Below, in pieces: positions 53,316 through 61,110 of a DNA stretch of 64,000 bases. Numbering within the stretch: position 1 is the stretch's first letter; each line of letters begins with the position of its first letter. Origin of the DNA: an uncultured Clostridia bacterium (GTDB lineage: Bacteria > Bacillota > Clostridia > Christensenellales > Borkfalkiaceae); NCBI GenBank assembly GCA_949282385.1, contig CASDOP010000001.1, forward strand, positions 186,001-250,000, given 5' to 3'. A program made the position numbers and the translations under genes. The notes beneath the pieces were generated by a model. The model searched no databases. It was given only the letters and a program-made list of their open reading frames with translations, and was not told the origin of the DNA.

Positions 53316-53576
53316 ATGTTTACATATCAGACAAAGGGAACTTGCTCAAGGCAGATTTATTTCGAAGTCGACGAGCAAAACAGACTTCACAACGTAAAAT
53401 TCGTTGGCGGCTGCAGCGGCAATCTGCAGGGCGTAAGCAGATTGGTTGAAGGAAAAGATATCGACGAGGTAGAAAAACTTCTCTCCGGTGTTCTCTGCCG
53501 CAACAACACCTCTTGCCCCGACCAGCTTTCCAAAGCCATAGCTGAATATAAAAAATCAAAAATGTCAAACGCTTAA
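53316..53576 (+). CDS. TSCPD domain protein (TIGR03905 type)
   Basis: An 86-residue protein with the signature TSCPDQL near residue 66 and the matching GTCSRQIYF and GGCSGNLQG segments, making three or four Cys that could bind a metal. TSCPD domains are also found at the end of some ribonucleotide reductases and in stand-alone small proteins such as this. Function unknown. AAGGAGG precedes the ATG. It ends before a strong terminator. Confidence 0.88.
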   Translation: MFTYQTKGTCSRQIYFEVDEQNRLHNVKFVGGCSGNLQGVSRLVEGKDIDEVEKLLSGVLCRNNTSCPDQLSKAIAEYKKSKMSNA

Positions 53577-53607
53577 ATTTTTAAAAAGGAAAATAAAATT
53601 AAAAAAT

Positions 53608-53637
53608 AAAAATGCCGACCGATCGGTCGGCATTTTT
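53608..53637. terminator. Terminator after the TSCPD gene
   Basis: AAAAATGCCGACC and its complement around GATC; the GC core GCCGACCGATCGGTCGGC is perfectly symmetric. Followed by T5. Confidence 0.9.
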
Positions 53638-53662
53638 GTACAATTTAGCATTTTGTAGCTGA

Positions 53663-53680
53663 TTATGTGTAGCATAGTAC
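53663..53680 (+). repeat. Oriented 18-bp motif, copy 5
   Basis: TTATGTGTAGCATAGTAC in the short non-coding gap between a terminator and the 3' end of the hypothetical gene at 53700. Confidence 0.65.
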
Positions 53681-53699
53681 TACTCAAATATTTATTTTT

Positions 53700-54107
53700 T
53701 TAGTCAAAATAGATATTTCTGACAATTTTTTCAAATTCCGACATATCGGTTGCAAGCTGCAGATAATAGCACCTGCCAAAGTACCCGTCCTCTTTCGTGT
53801 ACCTTATTATGTTAAATCCTTTATAATCCGAAACGATATTTACAAGCAATTTCAAAAAGGGCATTTCGCAATGATATGTTTCTTTTTCAAATACGAATTC
53901 AACCCACAGTCCTCTTTTAAGTTGTTCTAGCGTATAACTGTTTAAGCTCACTCCGAACGCGGGCATTTCGATTGCTTTTTCCGTCATCTTATCCCATGCT
54001 ACAATAATCGCCTCATACCCGTCGCACGTTTTGTCTATTGTTGCGCACTTTCCGTCATTGTATATTTTTATCTGAGAACAACTTTTTATATAGTCTTTAA
54101 TTTCCAT
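53700..54107 (-). CDS. Hypothetical protein
   Basis: A 135-residue soluble alpha/beta protein with five Cys and no motif I recognise. AT-rich codon use. The start has only a weak purine stretch upstream. It stands alone between a terminator and a perfect palindrome. Copy 5 of the oriented motif lies just after its stop. Confidence 0.65.
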   Translation of the reverse strand: MEIKDYIKSCSQIKIYNDGKCATIDKTCDGYEAIIVAWDKMTEKAIEMPAFGVSLNSYTLEQLKRGLWVEFVFEKETYHCEMPFLKLLVNIVSDYKGFNIIRYTKEDGYFGRCYYLQLATDMSEFEKIVRNIYFD

Positions 54108-54116
54108 ATATTATTA

Positions 54117-54140
54117 TTGCGGGCGCTGCAGCGCCCGCAA
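54117..54140. terminator. 24-bp perfect palindrome after nfnB
   Basis: TTGCGGGCGCTG followed directly by its complement. On the minus strand AATAATAATA follows, with no T run, so it is a weak or unconventional terminator for nfnB. Confidence 0.5.
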
Positions 54141-54158
54141 TTCCTCTTTATTATATTA

Positions 54159-55571
54159 TTATGCTTTAGACGAAATATATTCGTCGATCGCCTTCGCCGC
54201 AGTTTTGCCTGCGCCCATAGCAAGAATTACCGTTGCTGCGCCCGTTACCGCGTCTCCGCCGGCATAGACGCCGTCTTTTGAAGTCTTTCCGCTCTCGTCA
54301 ACTATTATGCCCCCGTAATTATTTACGGCAAGACCGCTCGTCGTATTCTTTATGAGGGGATTGGGACTTGTGCCAATAGACATAATTACGCAATCGACGG
54401 GTATGACGTATTCGCTTCCAGGAATTTCAACAGGTCTGCGCCTGCCTTTTTCGTCGGGTTCGCCGAGCTGACATTTAATAACCCTTATACCCGTAACGAA
54501 GCCGTTTTTAGGGTCCCTTCTGTCATCGGGATTTCTGTAGCCGAGAATTTCTACGGGATTGTTGAGTATTTTGAACTCGATACCTTCTTCCTCTGCATGC
54601 TCAACTTCTTCCTTCCTTGCGGGAATTTCTTCCATAGAACGACGATAAACTATGTAAACGTGTTCCGCACCCAGCCTCAGAGCCGTGCGGGCAGCGTCCA
54701 TCGCAACGTTTCCTCCGCCTACTACCGCAACGTTTTTTGCATGCATAACGGGCGTATGGCTGTTTTTGTTGTAAGCCTTCATGAGGTTGCTTCTGGTAAG
54801 GAACTCGTTTGCCGAGTAAACACCCTTTAAGCTCTCTCCGGGAATACCCATAAATCTGGGAAGACCCGCGCCAGATCCGATAAATACCGCCTCGTAGCCG
54901 TCTTCGAAAAGTTCGTCTATGGTCAGCGTTTTACCGACAACGACGTTAGTCTGTATCTCCACCCCGTATTTTTTAAGCGTTTCGACCTCTTTTTCTACTA
55001 TTGCCTTGGGCAATCTGAATTCGGGAATACCATAAACGAGAACGCCGCCAGCCGTATGAAGAGCTTCAAATACGGTTACTTTATATCCTTTCTTTGCAAG
55101 ATCGCCCGCACAGGTAAGTCCCGAAGGACCCGAGCCTATTACAGCAACTTTATGTCCGTTCGAGGGCGGAACAGCCGTTTCGCCTTTGAAATTGTTGTTG
55201 TGGTAATCCGCAACAAAGCGCTCTAGCCTGCCTATTCCGACAGGTTCAAACTTTATGCCGAGAGTGCATTTGCTTTCGCACTGCGTTTCCTGGGGGCAAA
55301 CCCTGCCGCAAACCGCGGGAAGGGACGACGACTGCGAAATTACGCAATAAGCGCCCTCAAAGTCGCCCTCTTTTATTTTAGAAATAAACGAAGGAATATT
55401 AATGTTTACGGGGCATCCGTCTATGCAGGGATGATTTTTGCATTCGAGGCATCTCTTGGCTTCGGCAACGGCAATTTCGGGAGTGTAACCGAGAGCTACT
55501 TCGCTGAAATTTCTCGCCCTGATTGCAGGTTCCTGCACGGGCATTTCATTTTTATGAGGTTGAATAGCCAT
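54159..55571 (-). CDS. nfnB: NfnB-type subunit (glutamate-synthase-like) of the ferredoxin:NADP oxidoreductase
   Basis: Large subunit of the electron-bifurcating NADH-dependent reduced ferredoxin:NADP oxidoreductase. The N-terminal part has two [4Fe-4S] Cys sets (CLECKNHPCIDGCP, about 41-54, and CGRVCPQETQCESKC). FAD-binding GSGPSGLTCAGDLAKKGY (about 146-163) and NADPH-binding GGGNVAMDAARTALRLGA follow. At 470 residues it could alone be read as the small subunit of glutamate synthase, but the preceding nfnA gene decides for NfnB. The two genes overlap by 1 nt. Confidence 0.94.
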   Translation of the reverse strand: MAIQPHKNEMPVQEPAIRARNFSEVALGYTPEIAVAEAKRCLECKNHPCIDGCPVNINIPSFISKIKEGDFEGAYCVISQSSSLPAVCGRVCPQETQCESKCTLGIKFEPVGIGRLERFVADYHNNNFKGETAVPPSNGHKVAVIGSGPSGLTCAGDLAKKGYKVTVFEALHTAGGVLVYGIPEFRLPKAIVEKEVETLKKYGVEIQTNVVVGKTLTIDELFEDGYEAVFIGSGAGLPRFMGIPGESLKGVYSANEFLTRSNLMKAYNKNSHTPVMHAKNVAVVGGGNVAMDAARTALRLGAEHVYIVYRRSMEEIPARKEEVEHAEEEGIEFKILNNPVEILGYRNPDDRRDPKNGFVTGIRVIKCQLGEPDEKGRRRPVEIPGSEYVIPVDCVIMSIGTSPNPLIKNTTSGLAVNNYGGIIVDESGKTSKDGVYAGGDAVTGAATVILAMGAGKTAAKAIDEYISSKA

Positions 55572-56419
55572 TACTTTACCTCCTTTTTGAAGAGATTGCA
55601 GCTCTCTTCGCGCTCATGCTTTTCAAATTCGGAATACATGGTAGCTCTTTCCATCGCCTCATCGAAGTCCACTTCGAAGCCGTCAAAATCGGGACCGTCC
55701 ACGCAGGCAAACTTCGTCTTGCCGCCTACGGTAAGACGACAACCGCCGCACATGCCCGTTCCGTCAATCATGATGGGGTTCATGGAAACGGTCGTCTTTA
55801 TTCCGTAAGGCTTTGTCGTGGCAACGACGAACTTCATCATGATGAGCGGTCCTATCGTTATCACTTCGTCATAGTTTTCGCCGCTCTCGATAGCTTCCTT
55901 CAACGGCACGGTTACAACGCCCTGTCTTCCGTAACTTCCGTCGTCTGTCATTATGGTAAATTTATCCGAACAAGCCCTGAATTCATCTTCGAGAATGACG
56001 AGGTCTTTATTCCTGAAACCGACTATCGAATGAACTTCCGCACCGAGTTCGTGAAATCTCTGTGCAACGGGAAGAGCTATAGCACACCCGACGCCTCCGC
56101 CGACTATGCAAACTTTTTTAACTCCTTCAGTCTTCGTGGGACAGCCGAGAGGTCCGACAAAGTCTTCTATGTACTCGCCCTCATTTTTCGCGTTGAGCGC
56201 CATAGTCGTTCCGCCTACTACCTGAAAGATAATTTTTACCGTTCCCGCATCTCTGTCGCAGCCTGCAATCGTAAGAGGAATTCTCTCTCCGTCTTTATCA
56301 ACGCGAAGAATTATAAACTGCCCCGCCTGACCTTTTTTTGCAACGAGCGGAGCGCTTATATCCATCATCGTAACCGTTGGATTTAATACGCGTTTTTTTG
56401 CAATTTTATACATTTGCAT
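55571..56419 (-). CDS. nfnA: NfnA-type subunit of the ferredoxin:NADP oxidoreductase
   Basis: Small subunit with FAD/NAD-binding ferredoxin-reductase fold; it binds NADH and a [2Fe-2S] cluster. FAD motif RIPLTIAGCD (about 48-57), NAD motif VGGGVGCAIALPVA, and the cluster Cys in GTGMCGGCRL with one more near KFACVDG. The length of 282 residues fits. I start at the ATG at 56419, whose A is shared with the TGA of the preceding gene. With NfnB it balances NADH, NADPH and reduced ferredoxin in anaerobes. Confidence 0.94.
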   Translation of the reverse strand: MQMYKIAKKRVLNPTVTMMDISAPLVAKKGQAGQFIILRVDKDGERIPLTIAGCDRDAGTVKIIFQVVGGTTMALNAKNEGEYIEDFVGPLGCPTKTEGVKKVCIVGGGVGCAIALPVAQRFHELGAEVHSIVGFRNKDLVILEDEFRACSDKFTIMTDDGSYGRQGVVTVPLKEAIESGENYDEVITIGPLIMMKFVVATTKPYGIKTTVSMNPIMIDGTGMCGGCRLTVGGKTKFACVDGPDFDGFEVDFDEAMERATMYSEFEKHEREESCNLFKKEVK

Positions 56420-56670
56420 CAATCTCCGTCTGATTTAATCAGTTTTCTAATGCTCTTTATGAGGTAAAGCGGAAAAGGCGCATTATAATCTTCGGTTATG
56501 CGAACCTCTCTTATAATTCCTTTCTGCGTGTTATTATGCCTGCCAAGCGGCGCAATCACCCTGTCTCCGGGTTGCGCGCCTTTAAAATCGCAGATATACC
56601 AGTATAACATTCCCTCGACGTTGGGATCGTCGGGGAACTCTACCCGCACAAAGCACATTAAATCATACAT
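56419..56670 (-). CDS. Small protein resembling the PriA 3'-DNA-binding domain
   Basis: An 83-residue protein whose sequence (DFKGAQPGDRVIAPLGRHNN, then TQKGIIREV) resembles the N-terminal 3'-BD domain of the primosomal helicase PriA, without any helicase. A stand-alone form next to nfnA is unusual to me; it may bind DNA ends or may only share the small beta-barrel fold. The ATG at 56670 lies 7 nt after a perfect promoter, so the message should be leaderless. It overlaps nfnA (TGATG), so the promoter probably drives nfnAB too. Confidence 0.75.
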   Translation of the reverse strand: MYDLMCFVRVEFPDDPNVEGMLYWYICDFKGAQPGDRVIAPLGRHNNTQKGIIREVRITEDYNAPFPLYLIKSIRKLIKSDGD

Positions 56671-56677
56671 ATAAGTA

Positions 56678-56706
56678 ATTATAAATGTTTTTGTAAAAAA
56701 TTGCAA
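56678..56706 (-). promoter_or_regulatory. Leaderless promoter of the PriA-like-nfnAB operon
   Basis: On the minus strand TTGCAA (56701-56706), 17 bp, TATAAT (56678-56683), then 7 nt to the ATG. Confidence 0.75.
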
Positions 56707-56709
56707 TAA

Positions 56710-56742
56710 AATAAGACTTGCATTTGAGCAAGTCTTATTTTT
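56710..56742 (-). terminator. Terminator of the adhE operon
   Basis: AATAAGACTTGC and its complement around a 6-nt loop, followed on the minus strand by TTATTTTATT. Confidence 0.8.
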
Positions 56743-56761
56743 AATTAGCATTATCGCGCGA

Positions 56762-57511
56762 TTATTCGTAGTCAACTACGTCAATCCATCTGTGAAGGAA
56801 TTCCTCTTCATTTTTCTTTGCCGCCGTAAGTCTTGAAGCTGCGACGATTGGTATCCATTTCTGCACGTACTGCTTTGCCGTATCGCTCTTTTTGCAATAG
56901 AGATTGAGATATTTTTCGCCCAGCTTTTCCTTGCCGTTGAGATAGAACAAAAGATACGTTCTGGCTACGTCCGCAGATGAGTTGCCCTGCGTGGCGTGCG
57001 ACCAGTCGATAATATAAGGCGTACCGTCGGCGGTAATTATTATGTTGCTGGGGTTGAAGTCGCCGTGGCAGAGGTTATAGTGTTTGGGAAGAGCGTCGAG
57101 CCTGGTATGGAGTTCATACCTTATCGTCGCATCAAGCCCCGTCGCGCTAATCTTTGCCTGCATTTTATCCTTGAGCTTGTTGAGCATAGGCACTTTTTTT
57201 GAAAGAACGGTGCGCTGAAGGTCGACAAACATTTCAAGATATTCATCCTCTTTTTCGGGGTGATCTTCCATCATTTTTTCTAGAGTTACGCCCTCGATAT
57301 AATCCATGACAATCGACCACTTTCCGTCTACAACCTGAACGGCGCGTATTTTGGGTATGCAGAGGTCTGTTTCCTCTACGCGCGCCTGATTGAGCGCTTC
57401 GTTAAGAATATTTGCCTTTGAATAATCTGCGTCAAATTCCTTTATGGCGCAATCGCCGTCGCGATAGAGTTTTTTGCCCGGCATCTCGGCGACAAGAATT
57501 TTATCACTCAT
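56762..57511 (-). CDS. Aminoglycoside/choline phosphotransferase-like kinase
   Basis: A 249-residue protein with the APH/choline-kinase fold. The catalytic loop HGDFNPSNII (about 163-172) and the metal-binding IIDWSHAT (about 181-188) are intact; the nucleotide-binding hinge MDYIEG is visible. Some homologues phosphorylate small alcohols or sugars, others confer resistance; nothing here points to an antibiotic. It lies 12 nt after adhE in the same operon, with AGGAGG upstream. An alcohol- or amine-related substrate is possible but unproven. Confidence 0.88.
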   Translation of the reverse strand: MSDKILVAEMPGKKLYRDGDCAIKEFDADYSKANILNEALNQARVEETDLCIPKIRAVQVVDGKWSIVMDYIEGVTLEKMMEDHPEKEDEYLEMFVDLQRTVLSKKVPMLNKLKDKMQAKISATGLDATIRYELHTRLDALPKHYNLCHGDFNPSNIIITADGTPYIIDWSHATQGNSSADVARTYLLFYLNGKEKLGEKYLNLYCKKSDTAKQYVQKWIPIVAASRLTAAKKNEEEFLHRWIDVVDYE

Positions 57512-57523
57512 AACTTTTCCTCC

Positions 57524-60133
57524 TTATTTGCCGTAATAGGCGTTTAAATACATCTGCTTGATTTCGCTCATCAAAGGATAACGGGGATTTGCGCCCGTAC
57601 ACTGGTCGTCGAATGCCTGTTCAGTCATTTCGTCGAGGCGGTCGAGGAAATCTTTTTCGTCTATTCCGTAATCTTTGATAGTCTTTTTAATGCCGACCTT
57701 TGCTTTAAGCTCATCTATAGCTTTAATAAGATTTTCAAGGCTTTCTTCGTCGGTTTTGCCGCCAAATCCGAGGCTTTCGGCAACTTCGGCATATCTTGCA
57801 AGAGTCTTGGGATGGTCATACTGCGAGAAAGTACCCATCTTGACGGGCGTTTCGCTCGCATTAAAACGAAGAACTTCGTCTATCATGAGGGCGTTAGCCA
57901 CACCGTGAGGCAGGTGATGGAACGCACCGAGTTTGTGAGCCATCGAGTGGCAGACACCAAGGAACGCGTTGGCAAAAGCCATGCCAGCCATAGTTGCGGC
58001 GTTTGCCATCTTCTCTCTCGCCTCGACGTCGTTCTGACCGTCTTCGTAAGCTCTGGGAAGATATTTGAATATCACCTTGAGAGCCTGAATTGCAAGCCCG
58101 TCGGTGTAATCCGTTGCCATCATGGACGCATAAGCTTCGAGTGCATGCGTTACGGCATCGATACCCGACGCCGCCGTAAGTCCCTTGGGCGCAGACATGT
58201 GCAGGTCGGTATCGACGATTGCCATATTGGGCATAAGTTCGTAGTCGGCAAGAGGATATTTGATACCCGTCTTTTCGTCGGTGATTACCGCAAAAGGCGT
58301 AACTTCCGAACCCGTACCCGCAGATGTGGGAATGGCAATGAAATATGCCTTTTCGCCCATCTTGGGGAATGTGTATATTCTCTTTCTTATATCGATAAAG
58401 CGCATAGCCATATCGAGGAAATCCACATCGGGATGCTCGTAAAGAACCCACATGATTTTTGCGGCGTCCATTGCCGAGCCGCCGCCGACGGCAATTATCG
58501 TATCGGGCTGGAATGCGCGCATCTGCGCAACGCCCTCCATCGCACATGCAAGCGTGGGGTCGGGAGCAACGTTGAAGAACGTAGCATGCGCAATGCCTAT
58601 GTCGTCAAGTTTGTTCGTTATACATTTTGTAAATCCGCTCTGATACAAGAAACTGTCGGTTACAATGAACGCCTTTTTCTTATTCATAACGGTTTTAAGT
58701 TCGTCTAACGCGACGGGCAGACAACCCTTTTTGATGTAAACTTTTTCAGGCGCTCTGAACCAAAGCATGTTTTCTCTCCTTTCAGCCACGGTTTTGATAT
58801 TCAAAAGATGTTTAATTCCTACGTTTTCGGAAACCGAGTTGCCTCCCCACGAGCCGCAACCTAGCGTGAGCGAAGGATTGAGCTTGAAATTATACAAGTC
58901 GCCTATGCCGCCGTGCGACGAGGGCGTATTTACGAGAATACGGCAGGTTTTCATCTTCGAGCTGAAATAATCGAGCTTATCCTGACATTTATTTACGTTG
59001 AGATAGACAGACGAAGTGTGTCCGTAACCTCCGTCGGCTATGAGCTGTTCAGCCTTGACAACGGCTTCTTCGAAACTTTCCGACTTATACATTGCAAGCA
59101 CGGGAGAAAGTTTTTCGTGCGCGAATTCTTCGCTTATATCGACAGATTGTACTTCGCCTATAAGAATTTTAGCAGTTTTTGGAACGGAAATGCCCGAAAG
59201 TTCCGCAATTTTATATGCGCTCTGACCGACAATCTTGGCATTGAGCGAACCGTTAATTATGATAGTTTTACGAACCTTGTCAAGCTCCTCGCCCTTGAGG
59301 AAATAGCAACCGCGGTCAGCAAATTCCTTTTTGACTTTGGAATAAATTTTATCCGATACTATAACCGACTGCTCCGAAGCGCAGATCATGCCGTTATCAA
59401 ATGTTTTGGAATGTATAACCGAGCTTACGGCGAGCGCAATATCGGCACTCTCGTCAATTATTGCGGGCGTGTTGCCTGCACCTACGCCGAGGGCTGGTTT
59501 GCCTGACGAATAAGCTGCTTTTACCATGCCTGGACCGCCTGTTGCCAGAATGGTGTCAGACTCTCTCATAAGAAGATTTGTCATTTCGAGCGAAGGAACG
59601 TCAATCCAGCTTATAATGCCTTCGGGCGCGCCTGCTTCCACCGCCGCTTCATAAACTACTTTGGCTGCGGCAATCGTGCTTTTCTTTGCTCTGGGATGAG
59701 GGCTTATTATACAGCCGTTCCTCGTCTTGAGGCAGATAAGAGTTTTAAAAATCGCCGTCGACGTAGGGTTAGTGGTAGGAATTACCGCGCCTATCAGACC
59801 GATAGGTTCGGCAATCTTCTTGATGCCGTAAGACTTATCTTCCTCTATAACGCCGCACGTTCTGACTGACTTATATTTATTGTAAATATACTCTGCGGCA
59901 TAGTGATTTTTGATAACTTTGTCCTCAACTATGCCCATGCCCGTCTCTTCGACGGCAAGTTTGGCAAGAGCTATTCTCTGCTTGTTTGCAGCAAGCGCGC
60001 ACGCAAGAAAGATTTTGTCTACCTGCTCCTGCGAGTAGGTTGCAAATTTCTTCTGCGCCTCTTTCACCCTTGCAATCTCGCACTCCAGCTTTTCAACGCT
60101 GTCGCACTGTCCGTAGGTAAATTTGAAATCCAT
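57524..60133 (-). CDS. adhE: Bifunctional acetaldehyde-CoA/alcohol dehydrogenase
   Basis: Converts acetyl-CoA to ethanol in two NADH-dependent steps, the fermentative sink for electrons. The N-terminal aldehyde dehydrogenase half (about 1-440) has the catalytic Cys in NGMICASEQS. The C-terminal iron alcohol dehydrogenase half (about 450-869) has GGGSAMDAAK and the iron ligands in the segment with THALEAY, HSMAHKLGAFHHLPHG. The length of 869 residues is typical; such proteins form spirosome filaments. AGGAG precedes the ATG. Repeated ATCGAT sites flank its promoter. Confidence 0.97.
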   Translation of the reverse strand: MDFKFTYGQCDSVEKLECEIARVKEAQKKFATYSQEQVDKIFLACALAANKQRIALAKLAVEETGMGIVEDKVIKNHYAAEYIYNKYKSVRTCGVIEEDKSYGIKKIAEPIGLIGAVIPTTNPTSTAIFKTLICLKTRNGCIISPHPRAKKSTIAAAKVVYEAAVEAGAPEGIISWIDVPSLEMTNLLMRESDTILATGGPGMVKAAYSSGKPALGVGAGNTPAIIDESADIALAVSSVIHSKTFDNGMICASEQSVIVSDKIYSKVKKEFADRGCYFLKGEELDKVRKTIIINGSLNAKIVGQSAYKIAELSGISVPKTAKILIGEVQSVDISEEFAHEKLSPVLAMYKSESFEEAVVKAEQLIADGGYGHTSSVYLNVNKCQDKLDYFSSKMKTCRILVNTPSSHGGIGDLYNFKLNPSLTLGCGSWGGNSVSENVGIKHLLNIKTVAERRENMLWFRAPEKVYIKKGCLPVALDELKTVMNKKKAFIVTDSFLYQSGFTKCITNKLDDIGIAHATFFNVAPDPTLACAMEGVAQMRAFQPDTIIAVGGGSAMDAAKIMWVLYEHPDVDFLDMAMRFIDIRKRIYTFPKMGEKAYFIAIPTSAGTGSEVTPFAVITDEKTGIKYPLADYELMPNMAIVDTDLHMSAPKGLTAASGIDAVTHALEAYASMMATDYTDGLAIQALKVIFKYLPRAYEDGQNDVEAREKMANAATMAGMAFANAFLGVCHSMAHKLGAFHHLPHGVANALMIDEVLRFNASETPVKMGTFSQYDHPKTLARYAEVAESLGFGGKTDEESLENLIKAIDELKAKVGIKKTIKDYGIDEKDFLDRLDEMTEQAFDDQCTGANPRYPLMSEIKQMYLNAYYGK

Positions 60134-60189
60134 ATTGTTACTCCTGTATGGAAAAAATTAATACTGATTATTTTATGCAATTTCAAATA

Positions 60190-60256
60190 AATCGATAATT
60201 GCATTTATCGATAAAATTATATCAATTATAATTTTTGTGGTCAAGTTACAATCGAT
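60190..60256 (-). promoter_or_regulatory. adhE promoter with three ATCGAT-type operator sites
   Basis: On the minus strand TTGACC (60239-60244), 17 bp, TATAAT (60216-60221). ATCGAT cores lie at 60251-60256 just upstream of the -35, and at 60207-60212 and 60191-60196 just downstream of the -10; the middle one is the palindrome TTTATCGATAAA. The layout suggests a repressor. It is not the known Rex site TTGTGA..TCACAA. Confidence 0.6.
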
Positions 60257-60355
60257 AAATTGATAACGAATTATTTTTATGTTTACAGATACAATATTTA
60301 GTTATTTTTTTTCAAAATATCAGGACATATTGTTACAAATATTCGTTATATAAAA

Positions 60356-60389
60356 AGTAAACACTTCCGCCGTAACTGAAGTGTTTACT
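60356..60389 (-). terminator. Terminator of the XRE gene
   Basis: AGTAAACACTTC and its complement around a 10-nt loop, then T5 on the minus strand. Confidence 0.85.
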
Positions 60390-60392
60390 AAA

Positions 60393-60998
60393 TTATTTAT
60401 TAAGTCTTTTTCTGCAAAAGCTCTTTTTGCCGCAATTAGGACAGGTTAAATTCCTTTTGAGAAGCGTATGCGCGCCCATAACGTAATCTTTCATAGACGG
60501 CACGAACCGCTCGCCACAGACGGGACATTCAAACACTCCCGCATCTCTGTCAAGCACGCACGCAACGCCTATGCCGAAAACGATTACAATTATTGCAAGA
60601 CATATAAGAATAATCTTAATCCATAGCGGCATGGCGAGCATAAGCGCGATGAGCAAAAAGCCGACGCCCGAAATTATTGTTATCGCTCCGACTATGCAGG
60701 ATAAAATAATATTCTTTTTTGCCTGCTCCCTTTGCCTCATGAGGTCAATCATGTTTTCCTCGGCGCGACTTTTATAAACTTCGCCCTCGAGCTTCTCTGC
60801 CGACAGCAACTCATTTACGCTTATTCCGAGCGCGGCGCAGAGCGGCAACATATTATCGGCGTCCGGAAGTCCGTTGCCCGTCTCCCATTTTGAAATAGTT
60901 TTGTCCGAAACCCCGAGTTTTTCAGCCAACTCGCGCTGCGTCAGACCGATCTCTTTTCTTGTATTGCGAATAAATTTACCCGTATTAATCTGGTTCAT
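60393..60998 (-). CDS. XRE-family regulator with membrane segments and a zinc ribbon
   Basis: A 201-residue protein. An HTH of the Cro/C1 type (LTQRELAEKLGVSDKTISKWETG, about 20-42) is followed by two membrane segments (about 97-117 and 125-148) and a C-terminal zinc ribbon with CPVC and CPNC. This membrane-bound XRE layout is common in Clostridia, but its signal is unknown. I start at the ATG at 60998, which has GGAGG five bases upstream. It is followed by the adhE promoter region, but nothing ties it to adhE control. Confidence 0.88.
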   Translation of the reverse strand: MNQINTGKFIRNTRKEIGLTQRELAEKLGVSDKTISKWETGNGLPDADNMLPLCAALGISVNELLSAEKLEGEVYKSRAEENMIDLMRQREQAKKNIILSCIVGAITIISGVGFLLIALMLAMPLWIKIILICLAIIVIVFGIGVACVLDRDAGVFECPVCGERFVPSMKDYVMGAHTLLKRNLTCPNCGKKSFCRKRLNK

Positions 60999-61110
60999 AA
61001 ATTCCTCCATGCAGCCTTATTCTAACCGCAATTAAAAGGCAATACAACCCACGAACCGTAGAGTTTTAAAAAAATAGGTATTCGCGCAACAGAAAAAGCA
61101 GTTGAAGCAA

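Noticed and set aside
54117..54140. Perfect palindrome as a special regulatory site
   Set aside because: It lies just after nfnB and before the start of the next gene; a weak terminator is the simpler reading.
60160..60300. Rex operator upstream of adhE
   Set aside because: No TTGTGA-N-TCACAA palindrome is present; the repeated sequence is ATCGAT.
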